From NCBI GenBank assembly GCA_020634615.1, contig JACKBI010000005.1, positions 62,001 to 126,000 of the forward strand: DNA of 64,000 nt, written 5' to 3'. A model generated the notes under the pieces. That model saw only the letters and a list, made by a program, of their open reading frames with translations, did not search any database and was not told the origin of the DNA. Source of the DNA: Anaerolineales bacterium (GTDB lineage Bacteria; Chloroflexota; Anaerolineae; JAAEKA01). Positions 16,626-28,200 of this stretch are shown one piece after another; the first letter of the stretch is position 1; the number at the start of each line of letters is the position of its first letter. The position numbers were made by a program, and so were the translations under genes.

Positions 16626-19250
16626 TCACCATCGGATGAGATCAGCGAGGCGCGCGCTGGACAGCCAGGAGCGCACGCCCGGTTGGTCCACCAGATCAGG
16701 CGTCAGCGGCGAGTCGACGTAGACCGGACCGACCGTCTCGGTACGTTCGTTGCCGTAGAGGTCGCGGGCGATGACGTGAGCGTAGAGCACCACGGCTTCG
16801 CCAGGACCGAATTCGTTGACGCGCGGGTCGGCCGGATCGACGCTGGTGGCCGTACCGGGATCAGGTGTGACACCGTCGGTCCAGCTCACCAGGTATTCGC
16901 TCAGCCCGCCGCCATCGGTGCTGGCGGTCCACTCGACGATCATCGTCGGGTTGGTGGCGCTGACCGTCTCCCCGGCGCTCAGCGGCGTCACTGTGCCGCC
17001 GCCGTCGCGGAACGACAGGGTCGGCGTGAACACTGACGGCGGGACGAGATCGACGATCACGTCTTGAACGTCGGTCGCCGTCTGGCCGGCCGCGTCGGTG
17101 ATGCGGGCGGTGACGGTGTAGGTGCCGCCGTCTGTGCCGCCGGTGGGCAGCCAGTCCAGCGACCACGTAGTGCTGTCGAAGAGCGCCGGTGTGAAGCCCG
17201 CGCCTGCGCCTGGCTCGACCTCGACCGTCGCGGCTGAGCCGGCGCCGGCCGGTCCGCTGAGCTGCACCCAGCCGGGCACGACGGCGTCAGTCGTGGTGAT
17301 GACGGTGGTCGCGATGCGATGGACGGCGGCACCGTGCTGACGGTGACGGTCACCGGCGTCGTGTCGCTCTTGGACCAGGCCGTCCCAGTCCTCGGCGACG
17401 GTGTTGAGGACGTACGTGCCCGCCGCCGGCGGCGTCCAGTCCCAGCTCCAGGTGGTGTCGTTGAGCTGGCCGTCAGGCCAGTTGAAGGTGTGCACGGTCG
17501 CGCCGTCCACGCTGAGGGTCAGTTGTTTGAGATATCCGTCCGCGCTGGCTGCGCCCTCGAGCGTCGTTGCGCCCAGCGACGGGATCATGCTGCCGTTGGT
17601 GGGCGTCAGCACCAGCGAGTCGATGACGGTGGGCACGTATTCCAGCGGCGTGCCCGGCGGCACAGCAGGCAGCGGCGCGATGTTCGGCGCAATGCCGGCG
17701 TCCCAGTTTGTGTCAACCTGACCGGAAGCCACGGTGAAGGTGATGGTCCGTCCGGTGACCGGATCGGCGTCGCTGTCGAGGGCCGCGTCAGCGCCCTGGT
17801 TGGGAGCAGTGAAGACCCACCCGTCAGGCAGGGTGAAGCCCAGCGCATAGGTCCCCGGCTCGACGGTGAAGCTGTACAGGCCGGTCGGGCTGATGGTGGT
17901 GGTTGAGGTGATTTCGACCCCGACGTTGTCGTACAGGGTGACGCTCACCTCGCCAAAGCCCTGACTGCCGGGGTCCTGAACACCGTTGCTGTCTGAGTCT
18001 TCCCAGACGAAGTCGCCGATTACTGCCGGCGGCTCTGGCGTCGATGTGGGCGTGGCCGTCGGCGTGGGCGTAGCCGTCGGCGGTGGCAGCAGGTACACGC
18101 CGGCATCGCGGCTCATATCCACCTGCCCGGAGGTTACGGTGAACGCTTGCGACAAGCCGGTATCGACGTCAGCGTCGCTGTCCAGTTCGGGATCGCCGCC
18201 CTGGTTTTGCGGGCTGAAGCCGTAGTCAGCAGGGGTTATGAAGTTCACCACATAGGTCCCGGCAGGCACGCTGAAGCTGTAGATGCCGGTGAAACTGATG
18301 GTGGTCGTGAAACCGACCTCGATCCCGTTGTCGTCCAGCAGGGAGACGCCCACGCCGCTGATGCCGGGCTCGCCCGGATCCTGGATGCCGTCGGCGTTCA
18401 GGTCATCCCAGACCCGGTCGCCGATGGTGGCCGGTGGAACTGTCGCCGTCGGTGTCGCAGTCTCGGTCGCCGTGGCGGTCGGTGTTGCCGTCGGCGTGTC
18501 GGTCGGGGTTTCGGTAACGAAGACGGTCGCCGTCTCGGTTGGCGTTGCTGTTTCCGTCGACGTCGCGTCGCTGTCGGCGTCGGCGTGAACGTGTCGGTCG
18601 GCGTCGCCGTCGGCGTGTTGGTGGCCGTGGGCGTCGGCGTTGGCGCCAGGTAGAACCCGGCGTCCCAGCTCAGGTCGGTCTGGTTGACGGCCACGGTGAA
18701 GGTGATGGTGTTGCTGGAGAGCAGGTCGATGTCGCTGTCCAGGTTCAGGATCGACGCCCGCGTTCTGTGGGCTGACGAGATAGCCCGGCGGCGCCTCGAT
18801 GCGCAGGAAGTAGGTGTCGGCCGGCACGACCAGACTGTATGCGCCGTTGGCGTCAGTGGTTGTATTGCCTGCCAACTGGTAGGCGTTGTCGAGAAGCAGC
18901 ACCGGGACATCGGCCAGACCCGGCTCGCCGCCCTCCTGGACGCCGTTGGCGTTGAGGTCGTCCCAGACGAAGTCACCGATGATCGCCGGCACCACCGCAG
19001 TGGCGGTCGGTGTGGCCGTGCCGGTGGGCGTGGCCGTGGGCGTATCGGTCGGCGTATTCGTTGCCGTTGGCGTGTTGGTCGCGGTGGGTGTCGCGGTCGC
19101 GGTGTCGGTCGCGGTCGGCGTGACCGTCGGCGTGGCTGTGTCGGTGGCCGTGGGCACGAGAACCGGCGTGGCCGTTGCAGTCGGTGTTTCGGTTGGCGTT
19201 GGCGTATCGGTCGGTGTGGCTGTGAACGTCGGCGTCGCTGTTGGTGGCAC
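16626..19250 (-). CDS. frameshifted fragment of the giant mosaic protein (SdrD-B-like repeats)
   Basis: This frame takes over from the giant ORF near 19248. It opens with a PTATPT linker (19245-19000) and three SdrD-B/Cna-B-like domains, each beginning IGDFVWDDLNANGVQ or similar and ending with a DSD calcium-type motif: about 18985-18660, 18425-18090 and 18020-17690. Ig-like domains with GTYTVTARITDAAGQ follow. Two short stretches inside (about 18749-18567 and 17375-17305) are out of frame and are readable in another frame, showing compensating single-base changes. It has no ribosome-binding site of its own. Confidence 0.55.
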   Translation of the reverse strand: MPPTATPTFTATPTDTPTPTETPTATATPVLVPTATDTATPTVTPTATDTATATPTATNTPTATNTPTDTPTATPTGTATPTATAVVPAIIGDFVWDDLNANGVQEGGEPGLADVPVLLLDNAYQLAGNTTTDANGAYSLVVPADTYFLRIEAPPGYLVSPQNAGVDPEPGQRHRPALQQHHHLHRGRQPDRPELGRRVLPGANADAHGHQHADGDADRHVHADADSDATSTETATPTETATVFVTETPTDTPTATPTATATETATPTATVPPATIGDRVWDDLNADGIQDPGEPGISGVGVSLLDDNGIEVGFTTTISFTGIYSFSVPAGTYVVNFITPADYGFSPQNQGGDPELDSDADVDTGLSQAFTVTSGQVDMSRDAGVYLLPPPTATPTPTATPTSTPEPPAVIGDFVWEDSDSNGVQDPGSQGFGEVSVTLYDNVGVEITSTTTISPTGLYSFTVEPGTYALGFTLPDGWVFTAPNQGADAALDSDADPVTGRTITFTVASGQVDTNWDAGIAPNIAPLPAVPPGTPLEYVPTVIDSLVLTPTNGSMIPSLGATTLEGAASADGYLKQLTLSVDGATVHTFNWPDGQLNDTTWSWDWTPPAAGTYVLNTVAEDWDGLVQERHDAGDRHRQHGAAVHRIATTVITTTDAVVPGWVQLSGPAGAGSAATVEVEPGAGAGFTPALFDSTTWSLDWLPTGGTDGGTYTVTARITDAAGQTATDVQDVIVDLVPPSVFTPTLSFRDGGGTVTPLSAGETVSATNPTMIVEWTASTDGGGLSEYLVSWTDGVTPDPGTATSVDPADPRVNEFGPGEAVVLYAHVIARDLYGNERTETVGPVYVDSPLTPDLVDQPGVRSWLSSARLADLIRW

Positions 19251-22200
19251 GACAGGTCGTCGTGCTCGAAGGCGCCGATGTCGCAGATCGCCGTGCTGTC
19301 GCCGTCGCCGTCCAGCGGGCGGGCCACGTCGCGCTGGTCGGTTGTCTCGCAGGTGGACGGGCTGCCGGCGTCGATGGCCGGGCTGCCGTCCAGCAGCGCC
19401 TGGGTCAGCGTGCTGCCGCCGTTGTCGGCCAGGACATCCAGCAGTGGGTTGACCGGTGAGACGATGCTGCCGATCAGGTCGCCGGTGGTTGCGCTCCAGT
19501 TGCAGGTGTCTGCCTTGCCCACCAGATTGTAGCCGCCGGAGGTAATGCCGGCAGGCTGCGCCGTGCAGTCGGGAGCGTCGACGCCAAGCCCCGTGCTCAG
19601 GTCCTGGTTGTTAGCCAGCAGGCTGTTCTGGATGGTGGCGCCGGTGGTGTCTACCCAGAGGCCGCCGCCGTCGCCGATGTCGTCGCCGTCACTGTCGGCA
19701 TTGTTGTTCGCGACGGTGACGTTGTTGAACAGCAGCGTGGTAACGAAGCTGGCAGCCATGCCGCCGCCGTCGCCAGCGGTGCTGTTGCCGGAGATCGTGC
19801 TGTTGCGCAGGTCCACACTGTCCATGCTGTCAACCCACAGCCCGCCGCCGTTGCCGGCTGCCGTGTTGCCCGAGACGGTCACCGCGCTGAGTTGCAAGTT
19901 GGGGAAGCTGCTGAGGGCAAGCCCGCCGCCGTCCCCGTCGCTGCTGTTGCCGGAGATCGTGCTGTTCTGGATGTCCAGCAGACAGCCTGAGCATTCGCCT
20001 GAGCCGGTGACGTAGATGCCGCCGCCGCCGGTGGGGACGGTGTTGCTGGTGACGGCGCTGTCGATGATGGTCAGGTTGCCGCCCGGGTACTCACTGCCAA
20101 TGCCGCCGCCGTAGCCCGTGCCGAAGTTGCTGGCAGCGACGGTGTTGCTGAAGACCTCGACACTGGTCAGGGTCAGCGTGCCGTAGTTGAAGATGCCGCC
20201 GCCATACTGGGCATATTCGGCAAACGGGGCGCCGATGGTGTTGCTGTAGACAAGGCTGTTGGCTAGGGTCAGGATACCGCTGTTGGCGATGCCACCGCCA
20301 TTGCTGTAGGGTGCGCGGTTGTTGAAGACCACCAGATCATCGCTGGTCACGGTGACGCCGCCTTCGATGAGGATGCCGCCGCCGCCGCTGTAGCCGTCGT
20401 CGTTGCCGTCAGCGATGGTCAGGCCAGTGATCTCAACCGTGCCGTTGTTGATATCGAACACGCGGCTGGCGTCGTTGCCGCTGATGGTCAGCATGTCGGA
20501 GCCGGGACCGGTGATGATCAGGTCGTCAGAGATGACGATCTGGCCGAGGGTCAGGGTGATGACGCCGGTGATCGGCGCGTCGGTGAGTGGCTGGAAGACG
20601 ATGGTGTTCAGTCCTCCGCCGGCGTTGGCCGCGTTGATGGCCTCGCGCAGGGTGCAGTCGCCTACTGTACAGTTTCCGTCGTCGTGGTCGTCGACCCTGT
20701 CAACCACCAGCGGCCCTGTGATCGGCGTCGCTGTTGGCGTCGCGGTGGGAGTCGGCGTGAAGGTTGGCGTGTTGGTCGGCGTCGCCGTCTCGGTCGGTGT
20801 ATTGGTCGGCGTCGGCGTTGGCGGCGGGACGTTGTACCCCAGATCGAGCGCGCCGGTGCTGAATTTCGGGAAAGCGCCGGTGCTGATCAACTGGTTCGGT
20901 GTGGAGCCAGGCGCAGCCACAGCCCGCCAGACGCCGAAGGCCTGTAGCCAGTAGACGTAGCCGCCCGCCGGATCGATCAGGGCGCCAAAGGGGTTGGCGC
21001 TGCCGGGATGGCCGCTGTCATCGGCGGTGTTGGCGATGGTTGCGACATTCTGGCCATCGAAGCCGGCGCGTCTGATGGCATTGGTGATGCCCTCCGACCA
21101 GTAGATCAACTCGGCCTGCGTGTCGAGGCTGATGCCCTGCACAGTGCCGGAGGTGATGCCGCTGACCACTTCCACCGGTGATGCGCCATTGGTATTGACG
21201 CGCCAGATGCCCTGCTGGTAGGCGTAGTAGAGGTGCTGGCGCTCGATGTCCAACGCCAGGTTGCCGGCGTTGGTGACCAGCGTTGTGCGGTTCGTCCCGT
21301 CCAGGTTCATGCGCTCGATGGCCGGCGACGCGCCGCTGCGCAGGTAGAGCTTGCCGGCCAGCGGATCAACCACGACGTCGCGCGGGTATACCAGACCGCT
21401 GAGGATGGTGACCGCGCCGGTGCCGTCCAGGAAGGCGCGTCGCAGCAGGCCGGTCGGGTTGTTGGTGCCGTCCCCTTCGACCCAGTAGATCAGGCCGTTG
21501 ATCTTGTCGGTGCTCAAGCCGCTGATGCCGATGGTGGAGCCGAGCAGCCCGCTCGCGCTGCCGACGTTCTCGGGATCCATGGCCGTGATGCTGCCGGCAT
21601 GCGGTCCGGCGCCGTTGCTCCAGTAGACCTTCTTGATCTGACCGGCGGGCGTCGGGGTCGCATCGCTGCGCGTGGCGGTCGCCGTCGGCGTGAAGGTCGG
21701 CGTGCGGGTCGGTGTATGCGTTGCCGTCGCCGTCGCCGTCGAGGTATCGGTCGGCGTTGGTGTGAAGGTCGGCGTGTGGGTGGCGGTCGGCGTTGCGGTG
21801 GGCAATGGCCCGTAGCCGACGGCCGCGTTGCTGTTGATGACGGTACTGTCGGACGTGAAGGGCGCGACGCCGCTGCCATCCAGGTTGGCGCGGAAGACGC
21901 CGCCCAGGAACTCGGTCCAGTACATCTTGCCGCCGGCCACATCCAGCCGCAGGCCGGAGATCTCGGCCGAACGGGTGACCAGCGTTGCGACGTTCTGGCC
22001 ATCCAGATCGGCCCGCTTGACCTGCTTCGACGAGCGCTGGGACCAGTAGATCTTCTCGCCCGCGGGGTCGATGGCTATACCCAGGATCGAGTCCCCGAGC
22101 CCGGTGACGATGTCCTGGCGATTGCTGCCGTCCAGGTTGACGCTGCGGATCGCGCCGAACTCGCTGTAGTACAGCTTGTCGCGTTCCACATCCAGTGCAA

Positions 22201-25200
22201 CAGCGCCGACCTGCCCGCTCAGGTTGGAAAGCAGCGTGACCGGGTTCGAGCCGTCCAGGTTGGCGCGCGTGATGCCGCCGACGTAGTACTGGCCGTTCCA
22301 GACGTACTGGTAATAGAAGAGTTGGCTATTTACCGAGTCGACTGCCAGGCTGCCGGGGTAATAGAGGTCGGAGCGCAGCACGGTGACGCCGGAGCCGTCC
22401 TGGTTCATGCGCAGCAGCCGGCCGCCGCCGGCATTGTAGGGCGGTCTGAACTGCTCGACCCAGTAGATCTGGTCGGTCAGCGGATCGACGTCGACGCCGG
22501 TCGGGCTGGAATACTGGCCGAAGCCGCCATAGAGCTGGCGGCGGCCGCTGGCGTCATCGTAGACCGTCTCAAGGTCGTAGCTGGCATCGGACCAGTAGAC
22601 GTACTTGGCGCGGCCGCTGGGGGTCGGCGTGACCGGCACGCGCGTGCTGGTCGCCGTCGGCGTGTGGGTGTGCGTCGGCGTAAAGGTCGGCGTGTGGGTG
22701 TTCGTCGCCGTAGCCGTATGGGTCGGTGTCGCCGTATCGGTCGGTGTATTCGTCGCCGTCGGCGTGTGGGTCGGCGTGTGAGTAGTTGTCGGTGTCGGCG
22801 TGTGAGTTGGCGTGTGGGTACTCGTCGGTGTCGGCGTGGGCGACACGTAGGCCAGGGCATCGTCGGCGCCGTAGGAGGCGTTGTCCGGCGCCAGCAGCTG
22901 CACGTTTGCCGGACCAGGCGGTAGATCCGCCCGCAGAACACCGCTGCCGGAACCGGCGCCGATCCAGTAGGCCTGATTGCCGGCAGTATCCACCGCGACG
23001 CCTAAGGCTTCCTGGCTGCCAGTGGCGACGACTTCTACGTTTTGTCCATTCAAGTCGGCGCGCGAGATGGAGTTATTTCTGGACCAGTATATCTTGCCCG
23101 ACGGGCCGTCCACGAAGAGATCGCGGGCAGGTGAAATCGCAGGCGAAAACGTGGCAATGGTTTGTTGCCCATCGGCCGGACTGAAGCGAACAATGGTGTT
23201 GAAGGTGGTCCAGTAGAGCGCGCCGTACTCGCCATCGACGGCCAGGCTCGTGGGATTGTAATCGCCAAGTTGTGCCACAACGACCTGATTCCCGCCGTTG
23301 AGGTCGGATCTGATGATTCGAGTAGGGGTAGTACCCGCGCTCCAGTACATCACGCCGCGCAGCGGATCCAAAGCCAGAGCCTCGAGCTCGGCCCAGTAGG
23401 TGACTACAGGACCGGCGCCCGATCCGTCCAGGTTGGCGCGCATGATGCGCTTGTTCCGCCATTCCACCCAGTAGATCTTGTGGGCGATGGGGTCAACCTG
23501 GACCGCCCTGGGGAGCGAGTCGCGGTTGTAGTAGATGGTGCGCCGGTTTGTGCCATCCGTATCGATGGCCTGAATCGAATCGCGGCTGTTGGACCAGTAG
23601 ATGCGCTTGACCTGGCTGGCGGGCGTCGCGGTGACGGGCAAACGGGTCGGCGTGGCTGTGGGCGTGTTAGTCGGCGTGTTGGTGGCCGTCGCCGTATTGG
23701 TCGGCGTGGGCGTGCTGGTTGCCGTATTGGTCGGTGTGGGTGTGACGACGTTGACCAGATTGAATGTCGTGTCGTTCAGCGTATAGAGGTCCGGCTGGCT
23801 GCCTTGCGCGCCGGCCCGGTTCTCCAACAACCCCAGCACGCCGGCGTTGGCCTGCACGTTCATGGTCACCACAACCGTCTCGCCGATGGCGACTTCATCC
23901 AGATTGCAGTCGACCGAGTTGCCGCCCTGGGGCGTGCAGGGATCGCCGCGGTTGGTGGTGGCTGACGAGAATGTGACACCGCTGGGCAGCGCGTCGGTCA
24001 CGACAACGCCGCTGGCCAGCCCGGCGCCGAAGTTCTGGACCGCGACGTTGTAGGTGATCGCGCCTTGGGGCAGGTAAATGCTCGAGTTGGCCGTCTTGCT
24101 GACCGCCAGATCGGGCGTCGTGATGGGATCCTTCTCCACCAGGTAGAGAACCGCCCCTCGAACATCGCCGGGCAGGATGCTGACATCGCCGGTGGGTCCG
24201 GAAGAAGTCGCAAGGTACAGCCCGCCCGACGCCTTTCTGATGTAGACATAGCCGCGCGGGTCGGCGGCCACGGTAGGATAGTCGACCTCATACGTTGGTA
24301 GATAGCCGGTTTGGTAGTAATAGTACTGCAAGGCGTTCTGGCCGGTGTCCGGGTTCCATCGACTCACAAACCCCTTCTTGAGATACTGGAAGGTGCTATT
24401 TTGGCTGTATACGCTCCAATACAACAGCCCGTCGGTCGGCTCGACGAAGATATCGTTGATTCTGTCTGAGCAAGAACGGAATGCATACCCTGAGTCATAG
24501 CGAGTCAGAACGGTAGGGTTCTGCCCGTCCAAACCGGCATGCCACAGTGTGGCGCATACCCATCCGGAACCGTACGTTATCACCTTGTCAGACCAGTAGA
24601 GCTGGCCGCGCACCGGATCCACAGCGACGGCGCTAATCGTGTTGGAAGAGGTGTTATAGGGTGGGTTAATGTAAGGTGCATCATACAACGTCTCCACACC
24701 CGATCCGTCCAGGTTGGCCCGCTTGATCTGGGTCGGTTCGTTCCAGTAAAGCTTGCCGGCGGCGCTGTTAAGGGCCATGCGGCGGGGGGAGGTGAGTCCG
24801 GTGAGAACCGTCTCGATCGCCGTGCCATCCAGGTTGGCGCGCATGATCGTCGCGCCGGACACCCAGTACATCTTGGCGCGCGGGGTGTCGAACGCCAGCC
24901 CGCCGGTGGGATCGCTCACCGAGGCCGGCACCAGGATCTCAAGCTCCGAGCCGTCGAGCGGGTTAACGCGCACGATGCCGCGGTCGGTCGCTGCAACCAG
25001 GCGATAGGTGGGCGTTTGGCGAGCCACACAGTGGTCGTAGGTATCGCACACCCGCATCCAGCCGGTGTCGGCAGCTTGAATGCCGCTAACCGAGCAGGTG
25101 AGGTCGATGCGGTTCAGCCGCTGGGGTTCGCCGGGCCGGGTGAGCGTGTTATAGGTGCGCGTGACGGTCGGGTTCTGGCAGGGAAACTGCAGGTTGGCCT

Positions 25201-28200
25201 CGGTCAGGTTCAGGTCTTCGGCATAGCCGGTATAGGTGGTGCGGGCCGTGCTGCCTGCGCCGCTGTAGCTCACCGAGATGCTGACCCGCGGCGACGCAGT
25301 ATCGATCTCACCCTGCCAATGGTTCCAGTCGATGCGCCCGTCGTTGCGGTTGCCCAGCGTGTCCGTGGCCGTCAGGTCGATCTCGTAGGGGCCCTCCAGT
25401 CCGGCGGGCACCTGCGTGCTCCACGCCGAGGTCAGGACGCCGGCGCCGGTCTGCGCTACCGTCACCGGGCCCCACGACCTGTAGAGGCCGTTGACCTCGG
25501 CCGGCGTCAGCGCGGCGGCGAAGACCTTCACTTCGTCCAGCAGACCCGTGAATTGGGTACCGGTGGCCTGCTCCGCCTTGCCCAGCAGCATGTCTGTGTC
25601 GCCCGCGTAGCCGGACGATGTCTTGATCCCGCTGGCCGCCAGCTTGCCGTCGATATAGAGCTTGTGGCCGCCAGGGCCGACCGTCTGCGCGACCATGTGC
25701 CACTGGTTGTCGTTGTAGGTCGCATCAGCCGAGCAGATGGTCTCGCGGCTGCCGTTGACCACGTCCGCGCAGACGTTGCCGCCGAGGAGGTAGATCTGGC
25801 GGTCGATGTTGTTTGTGGCGCCATTGCGCGTCGTCACGCCAAGCAGACCGCAGTTGGCGCAACTGGTCTTGAGCGAGGCCACGGTGGAATAGGCTGCCGG
25901 GTCGATGGCCAGGTCGTAGCTGCGCAGGGTCTGGTTGGAGGCGCCGGCAAACTGAACCGCCTTGCCGAAGTGGCCCGGCACGCCGGCCGCCGGGCAGGAG
26001 GCCGATGTACAGACCGTGGCGATGTTTTTGCCGGAGTCGTCGCGGAAACGCCGCGATCCGGTCGGGTCATCCAGGTAGAGCAGCAGCAAAGAATTGGCGT
26101 AGACGTCGGTCACAACTTCCGGCGTGAAGGAGATCTCGCCGCCGGCGATGCCGGTCTGGATTGTGTCCGTCTCGGAGATGACACCGCCGATGTCCAACGT
26201 GCGCGAGATCAGGAGGCCGGCCGACAGGTTGCTGGTCGGTATCTCGTTCAGGCTGATGGTGGGAGGGGTGGTGTCCAGGCTCAGCGGGCCGCCGGCATAG
26301 CTGGCGTCGGGTGTCTGGTTGCCTGCGTTGTCGACCGCGCGCACTTGCACCTGATACAATCCGGTCGGATTGCGCTTGCCCAGGTCGGGGAAGGCGTAGT
26401 CGATGGACCAGGCGACCATGTTGGTGCCGGTCGGCGTGAGGGTCGCATCCTGCCAGCCCGTGCCGTCAGGCGTCAGCGACACTTGCACGGTCTCCACACC
26501 GCTGACAGCCGCGCCGCTGCCGGGATCGGTGGCCGTGCCGCCCAGCGTAATGCTCCAGCGATTGTCGTCGTTCTTGCGGGCGGCGACGTTGCCGGTCGGG
26601 ACATTGGCCGTCACCGTCGGCGTTTGGCCGTCCACGTAAAGCGTAAAGGTGCTGACAGTCGGCTGCACGTGGCCGACCGCGTCGGTGGCCTTTGTGCGAA
26701 TTGTGTGGGGGCCTTCGCTGCCCGGCACCGCCCACTCCAGCGCCCAGGTGTAAGCAGCATTGCCGCGCGGCGGTACGCCGACGGAAGTCGCCACCTGCCA
26801 GGCGCCGTTGTCGATTTGCACCTCGACTTTGGTGATGTATGACGTGGGATCGCTGGCCGACCCGCCGAGGAGGATTGTGCGGCCGGCCGGCGCGAACTGC
26901 GTGCTGAGGCTGGACGTCGGATCGTCGGCGTCGATGATCATGTTCAGCGTCTGGGTCTCGTCAAAGGCGCCGATATTGGTTGAGCTGCCCGAGTAGACGG
27001 CCAATATGGAGCCGTTGGCGTGGGCGTCGATGGGCGCGGTCTGAGAGCCGCTGCCGGACGGCAGGGTGAACGGAATGCTGCGGGTAAACGAGGCATTGCG
27101 CCCCAGCACGATGGGCGAAGTCGCGACCGACCCGCCCAACGCTGCCGGGAAGGTGCTGACCAGGCTGCCGTTTAGCGTCAGATTGGCCGCGGGATCGTAG
27201 GCGGTCGGTGCGAAGTTGTTGCTGATGGTGCTGGTGTAGACCAGCGAGCTGCCGGGGGTAGTGACCCTGTCCTTGTCGCTGACTGAGAGGGCGATGGCCA
27301 CCGGGCTTTCGGTCATGGCGCGCGGGTTTGTGCCGAGATTCTTCTCGACGCGGTCGTCCAGGCCGTCGTTGTCGGAGTCGCGCAGTCGCGGGTCGGTAGT
27401 TACCAGCGTGGAAAGGCCCGTGCCGTAGGTGAACTGCCAGCCATCCACTTCCACCTTGTCGGTCAGGCCATCGAGGTCCGTGTCGGCCCGGGTGGGGTCG
27501 GTGCCGAGAATCGCTTCCAGATCGTCGCTCAGGCCGTCGCCGTCGGTGTCGCCCGAGTTGGCGTTCGTCTGCATCCGTTGCTCGGCGCCGTCGGACAGGC
27601 CGTCGCCATCTGTGTCGTGGGTGGTGTCGTCGGGATCCAACCCGCCCGTGCCTGAGTTAGCAGCCACCAGGCCGTCGCCGTCGTGGTCCATCTGCGCCCC
27701 AAAGCTGGGAGACCAGTTCATATCGTAGAACTCGTCCAGCGTCGTCGGGAAGACGTCGAAATACAGGTTGTCGCCCAGCGGGGTCGTGCTGTTGCCTCTC
27801 AGCGTTGTGGTGTCGCAGTCGGCGGTCCAGCACTCGTAGCCTGCCACAGCATAGCTCATGTACAGGTTGAGAGGGATCCGCTGGTTGAGCCCTTTCACCA
27901 GCGGGAAGGTCGGGCTGGTGATGGTCTGGTTAGCATAACCGGTGTGGAAATTGATCGTGTTATATACCGGGAAGCCGTAGTACTTGCTGTCGAACTGACT
28001 GACACCTTGCCAGAGGCTTGACATAGCGTTTCTGGACACCTGGGGCACACTGAAGTCATCCCGCTGCAGCCAGTAGCTGAACGTGTTTGACCGCAAAGCA
28101 GTTTCGTTGAAGAGGTTGTCATAGTAGCCGATGGCGCCGCCGCCCGATCGCTTATGGTATAGAGTTGTCTTGGCCACGCCGACGTAGTAGACGCTGTTTC

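Noticed and set aside
22615..22845. Short-period GTCGGC/GTGTGG repeats that could be mistaken for a CRISPR array or satellite
   Set aside because: The period is about 6 bp, there are no unique spacers, and the sequence encodes a Pro/Thr linker in frame.
24539..26842. A 767-codon open frame on the plus strand opposite the giant gene
   Set aside because: Its Arg/Ala/Val-rich composition is typical of the complement of a GC-rich gene; the minus-strand frame has clear domain motifs.
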